Of a stretch of 64,000 nucleotides of DNA, positions 59,371 through 64,000 are shown one piece after another. Under the pieces are notes generated by a model that was given only the letters and a program-made list of their open reading frames with translations, ran no database searches and had not been told where the DNA came from. Source of the DNA: Theristus sp. LFF4_11 (lineage: Eukaryota; Nematoda; Chromadorea; Monhysterida; Xyalidae); contig JASANC010001852.1 in NCBI GenBank assembly GCA_030248135.1, positions 1 through 64,000 of the forward strand, given 5' to 3'. Made by a program: the position numbers and the translations under genes. Position 1 is the first letter of the stretch, and each line of letters starts with the position of its first letter.

Positions 59371-60877
59371 TGACATAAGTAAATTAGCAAGGAGAAACAG
59401 AGTGAGTGTCAACGCTTTGAACGAAGTTACAAGGGTGATTCTTGAACTCATCACAAATAGAGTAAATAGAACTATTGAAAATGTTCACGTTGATCATAAA
59501 CCTAATGTTCGTTGTTTGCACAAACATTTTTGCATTGTTCCTGCGGACAAATGTTCCAATAACGCTGTCGTCATTTGCAAAAAGTACTATACCCAGATAT
59601 TGTGTAAAGAGCTGGGCATCGAAATTCTGAGAAGTGAGGCAACTGGCAATGAGGTCTATGTTCCTGTTGATCTTTCAATGAAACGTATCATTGATATTCA
59701 TCAAAAGTTGGCCTCACATTACGGTGTTGATATCAAGAGTTCGGACAATTGTTTGCCGTTGATGTACGGATTGCCTAAACTCCACAAAAATCCGGTAAAA
59801 TTCAGGTTTATTGCGGCGGCTCATAACTCTAGCATGAAAACTCTGTCCTTGATAGCGGCTGCTATTTTGAATAAAATCAAGTCCCATTTCAACAAATACT
59901 GTGCTATCATTGAAAACCGTACTGGCAAAAAACTGTTCCGCTTGGTTAGTAGCAGCTACGATATCATAAACAAAATGGAATATTTGAAACCTGCTGTTCA
60001 AACTGTTTCCACGTACGATTTCAGCACGCTGTTTACTTGTCTGCCTCATGATGTCATCAAGAAACAAATGTATAAAATGGTGGAATTATGTTTCAATAAT
60101 GCTGGCAAAATGGGTATGTCTATCCACACAAACCAGTTTGGAAAGAGGTTTGCCGAATATGCCGGCGCACAAACTAAGCGCGGTATATATTTGGATAAGT
60201 TTGCTGTGTTCCAACTCTTGTGTGATATCATCGATCACACATACGTAACTTTTGGTGGCATTGTTTTCAAACAGAGAACTGGAGTACCTATGGGTGGCAA
60301 CTGTAGTCCTCTTATAGCCGAATTAACCTTAGCAATGTTTGAATTCGAATTTTTGAAAGACAACAACGGTTTGCCTTTGTTCTATCGTTACATCGATGAC
60401 GTTATTGTTTTCAATGATACTAACTTTGAAACCACTGCTTTGCAAATTTACCCAGCATGCCTGAAATTAGAAAAGACTAGTGCAGACGACTACTCTTGCA
60501 ATTACCTCGATTTAGATATTTGTCTCACAACAGAAACGATTCATTTTAAACTGTTCGATAAAACTAGAGATTTCAATTTCCGCGTGGTTAAATATCCTCA
60601 CCCTCATACCACAATGCCAAAGTTTATGATTTACGGTGTTTTGTATTCACAACTGTCTCGTTTTGCTAGAATCTGCAACGAAGAGTCAGTTTTTGTCAAC
60701 GAAGCCAGAAATGTTTGCAACATTTATTTGTCAAAAGGAGCAAACTCAATTGATATCGTGAAACAAATTCTAAAATTCTGCAATCGTAATCAAAAACTTC
60801 TTCTGAAATACTGCTGGATTGATGCATTGGACTATCGTATCAAGTTTCTTGACCTGATCCCAGCACTGAAACCTTGA
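59371..60877 (+). CDS. Penelope-type reverse transcriptase, 5'-truncated frame
   Basis: About 500 codons ending at a TGA (60875-60877). RT motifs in order: VPADKCSNNAVVICKKYY (RT1), GLPKLHKNPVKFRFIAA (RT2), STYDFSTLFTCLPHDVIKK (RT3/A), TGVPMGGNCSPLIAELTLA (RT4/B), FYRYIDDVIVFN (RT5/C with the YxDD active site), YLDLDI (RT6), and KLFDKTRDF with KYPHPHTTMP (RT7). All catalytic aspartates are intact (DFS, YIDD). No C-terminal GIY-YIG follows, in agreement with the N-terminal endonuclease upstream. The enzyme copies the element RNA at a nicked chromosomal end. The protein-like sequence starts near DISKLARRNR; what precedes it is the homopolymer tract, so roughly 100 residues of the N-terminal RT region seem to be missing. 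Confidence 0.92.
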
Positions 60878-61176
60878 TTTTCACATAGCTTCTGGTCCGG
60901 TTAACTTCACAAAGCTAAACTGTTTCCTAGTGTGTGGTCTAAATAGCCAACTTTCATCGCTAAACAGTTGCGCTACTCTATCATGAATGGCTCGCCGGTT
61001 CCAGGCCAACTAAAACCTGACGTAAAAATAGTTAAACTACTCTAGCCTAAATGGATGGCTGGTTGGAAGCAAGTTAAAACCAAAGTTCTCTTGCACAAAT
61101 GTGTCATTCTGATCCCAAAAAATTTTTTTTTTTTTTGCTGTTTCTTTTTGCACCCATTGCCGAGGGAAAGTGTCAT
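60878..61176. other. 3' flank of the retroelement
   Basis: AT-rich; probably contains the element's 3' UTR. No tail, hammerhead ribozyme or repeat boundary is recognised by eye. Confidence 0.35.
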
Positions 61177-61242
61177 ATGTCATCGTCACGCTCGCGTTCG
61201 CCTGATCGAGGCAGAGACAAGAGCAAGCGTTCGCGCGAGAAA
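61177..61242 (+). CDS. Possible first exon of an RS-rich protein
   Basis: ATG at 61177 begins MSSSRSRSPDRGRDKSK and the frame stays Arg/Ser-rich to a GTTAGT donor at 61243 (phase 0), a hexamer also used in AGAP. Without splicing it ends after 24 codons. Such sequence is typical of SR-type splicing factors. A later candidate exon on the same strand, 63082-63118 (acceptor CCCAACAG, donor GTACCC), would join in phase and read VALEPQEDPKKQ, but nothing confirms it, and the rest would lie beyond the window. Confidence 0.3.
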
Positions 61243-64000
61243 GTTAGTTGAGAAAGCTTTCACACGTTTTATTTTCTTTATATTTCACTGTTATTCGAGT
61301 AAAATAGACTAAAAATTACGCTGCGTATCATTTGTGCCTACAAGTTTTAGCCTATACTCACCCGGTTCCTAGTTTAGTGTATCTATTTCATAACCAATGT
61401 TTCGCCTTAGCCTTTTTTCTTAGCACAAAGAACAAACGGCACTCTTCTGACGAGGCCCACCGTTTGTTCGGCGGTCATTATGTAAAGTTGATTAAAGGGC
61501 CGAAACATAATGAACGCCATTGGTTAACTGACCTAATAAATTTTGTACTTCAAAAACCTCCTTTTCTGATCAATCACCCCAACAATTTGAAAAATCATAA
61601 ATTCATCAGACGATCCCTGCAATTTTCACAGCATTTCTGCTGGTGTTATTTCACCCCCATGGCGTGAAAACAGAGGGACACCAGCAATTCCCTCCCGTTA
61701 ACTGCAGTTTGCCACAACTGACGTTTTTTTGTAGGTATGAACAAGTTGCACAACATCACAGGCACAGAGTTGCAAAACAAAATTCGTGCAAAAAGTCCAC
61801 AGCCATAAACCCTCTCTTCATGTGTTCTTGCCAATTTGGACTTCGTTTGATTCAAAATGACATAAGGCAAATTGCGGCATATTAAGAAATCTTGACAAGA
61901 AGATGACCAGCATCTGAAAAAGACAATCGTTTACAAGAAATGCCCCATAATTGCCACAGCACACTAAACGGACAAAAACGACAAAGCCAAAAATGATTCA
62001 TCGAGAAAAACGCGTTCGGCTTTCAGAACGCAACGCAAGTAATCCTCAGATGATGTGAGTGTTCGTTCACTTTTTTGCGTCGCTCAATTGTGCGCCCAAG
62101 TAATGAAATACGAGGCACAAGCACGTTGTGCTCATAAAACCAAGCCGATGCGTCGACGACCAAGCAAAGCAAGCAAAACAGTAAAATGCTATCATTTGGC
62201 TCACTCAAAGAAGCGACTTTCTGTTCCCTTTTTGAACGACCATTGCAACGACTGAAGATTATAAAAAGCACACAATCGTCATTAGGGTTTGTTATTCTGT
62301 TCCAGCGTGCACAGGTGTGCAACTTCATTTCTTTGTGCCCTTTGAAAATGTTAGTGGTTTCTTGAGTGGAATTGTTTTGTCACGCTCCACTGGCAGAAAA
62401 GATCACCCGGCAGACACATTCAACGAATGCGTTCATGCGGGTGCTTGTTGCTGTTTGAGGATGAATGCAAACGAGAATTCGGAAAGTAACAACTGGTAAG
62501 AAGTCCATAACAACTTTTCCATCCCCTTTCCAAGTATTTTGCAAATCTCATTTCAAAAAAATAGATTTGTAATTGTTGCTGATTTATTTACCAGTCAGTC
62601 CCTTTGCCTGCATGGACCAAATGCATGTGAGCATTGAGCACTCTGCTGCAGCGCATTCTCATCGAAAATAACATCATTCACGATCACGACCACTGAAAAT
62701 TTCCATAATTTTTTAACGAACACCCATATTTCCTCTTACCTTAGTGCTTTCTTTTGGCTGCTATCTCCATAACAAATAAAGTTCAAACTGATTTTATAAA
62801 ATGCAACAAAAAGTTAATGACACAAACACGGACTTGATCATTACGGTTGCAATCATGATGAAACGCAGCCTTGACCTTCTCGAAATTGCGTAAAAATTTC
62901 ACAAAAATCGCGCTACGCATAGTATAGTAATTCTACGATACGAACTATACCGTGTCTTAACATTCAGCATTTTTTCGTTATTATACGCATTATTTGTTTT
63001 TTATTAGTAAAAGAGAAATCTTTTTCCATGACCCATTCTAACTTTTGTAGCAGCATTTTACTTCATTCCACAACCCAACAGGTCGCGCTGGAACCACAAG
63101 AAGATCCAAAAAAGCAAGGTACCCAAAGAACCAAACCAACACAACCACATGAGTACATGACCAAAACAGTTCACACGCCAAGACTAAACCAAACCAACTA
63201 GAAAAAAGATTTCCACCAGCCAGCTAACAACAACCAACAATGCTGCACACTACCCGGAACAAAATGAAGAAAGACGATTTTCTTGTTCAGCAACTCCAAT
63301 ATTGCACGACGAGTGATGGATGTGAGAAACATGCCGTGATGGCCTGGGTGGGCACTGCGTACAACGATACATCGAACATATATGCTTATGCAGCGTTGTG
63401 TTGGTGTGGCCATGTGTGTCTTTGCAACTGCAACGCACACATTGCTCATGTTGGCGACGGCGACATCGCTGAAACTCGCCACAACAAAGCCGCACACACG
63501 CGAGAAAACCACACCAATCTGGCAAAAATTCCAAACAACAAAAAACAAACTTCAACGTGTGACTTTCTGTTGTAAGTGTCAAGTATCCAAGCATAGACAA
63601 CCACGTTGTTGTAGCTGTTGATGACTTGTAAAACTGTGTCTGTTAGCGTGGCCAACACCCGGAGCACATGAATGACTCACACGCACACGCTCACAACAGC
63701 ACGACGTGCCAGCTAAGCTTGCAGCGCGTATTATGCACGTCCACTTGGAAATATGTTGCAAGCGTCTGCACACGAATGCAACGAAGACAGCAACAATAAA
63801 AACGCAATTCCACTCGTTTCCAGATACATCGCGAAACAGCCTGTTTTTTCACTGCCCAGTTAACTCTCTCTCGATTAGCTCAGTCGGAAAGAAATTGGCT
63901 GAAAAAAGTTACAAGACAACATTCATAGAACGAGGAAAACATTGAAAACATTTCAGTGTCGGTTCCCATCCCATGGGGTAGAGACGAAACACCAATCCAG
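61243..64000. other. Right end of the window, no gene recognised
   Basis: AT-rich. Frames up to 116 codons at 63198-63600 overlap on both strands and have no recognisable domain. If the RS exon is real, part of this is its first intron. Confidence 0.4.

Larger units (their letters stand above)
58209..60877 (+). mobile_element. Penelope-like retroelement, permuted (Naiad/Chlamys-like) order
   Basis: An endonuclease frame (58209-59048) precedes a reverse transcriptase frame (about 59371-60877) on the same strand. In classical Penelope elements the GIY-YIG domain is C-terminal; the order here is that of the Naiad/Chlamys-type clade, which also has a Cys-rich motif before GIY-YIG, as seen here. 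The two parts are in different frames, separated by about 320 bp including a G/T homopolymer block where the interdomain linker and the N-terminal RT region should be. Element ends, long-terminal repeats (pLTRs) and target duplication were not found. Confidence 0.85.

Overview
This is a eukaryotic (animal) genomic window. Coding sequence is split by GT-AG introns, exons are clearly more GC-rich than the AT-rich spacers, and three conserved metazoan genes can be rebuilt exon by exon with reading phase matching at every junction. The Caudal homeodomain (KYRMVYSD..., LTERQ...) is closer to nematode PAL-1 than to vertebrate Cdx as I recall them, so a nematode or nematode-like ecdysozoan is my best guess. 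No spliced leader or rRNA settles this.

Layout. 1-177 (-): first exon of a secreted protein running off the left edge. 2983-4650: two satellite-like tandem arrays decaying into a G/purine homopolymer tract. 6805-8576 (-): a complete caudal/Cdx gene in four exons. 12213-12966 (+): a two-exon, cysteine-rich, probably GPI-anchored secreted protein with an upstream TATA box. 13948-22063 (-): a USP8/UBPY-type deubiquitinase in about 16 exons. 22334-29440: a dense nest of non-autonomous DNA transposons (two hAT-like families with 8-bp target duplications, TA-flanked mariner-like MITEs, G-run palindromic MITEs and foldbacks), including a three-level nested insertion. 30840-44608 (-), with an alternative first exon at 50550-51036: an AGAP/centaurin-gamma GTPase-PH-ArfGAP-ankyrin gene spanning up to 20 kb. 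58209-60877 (+): a Penelope-like retroelement whose GIY-YIG endonuclease lies N-terminal to the reverse transcriptase (permuted, Naiad/Chlamys-like order), interrupted by a G/T homopolymer block. 61177 onward: little recognisable, apart from a possible RS-rich first exon.

The three conserved genes work in unrelated systems: Caudal is a posterior-patterning transcription factor, USP8 deubiquitinates endosomal cargo, and AGAP is an Arf GTPase-activating protein of the endosome/actin system. I see no functional cluster. The most notable content is the repeat fraction, the permuted retroelement, the multiple first exons and possible cassette exon of AGAP, and the frequent GTTGGT splice donors plus one GC donor. 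I found no tRNA, rRNA or CRISPR feature.
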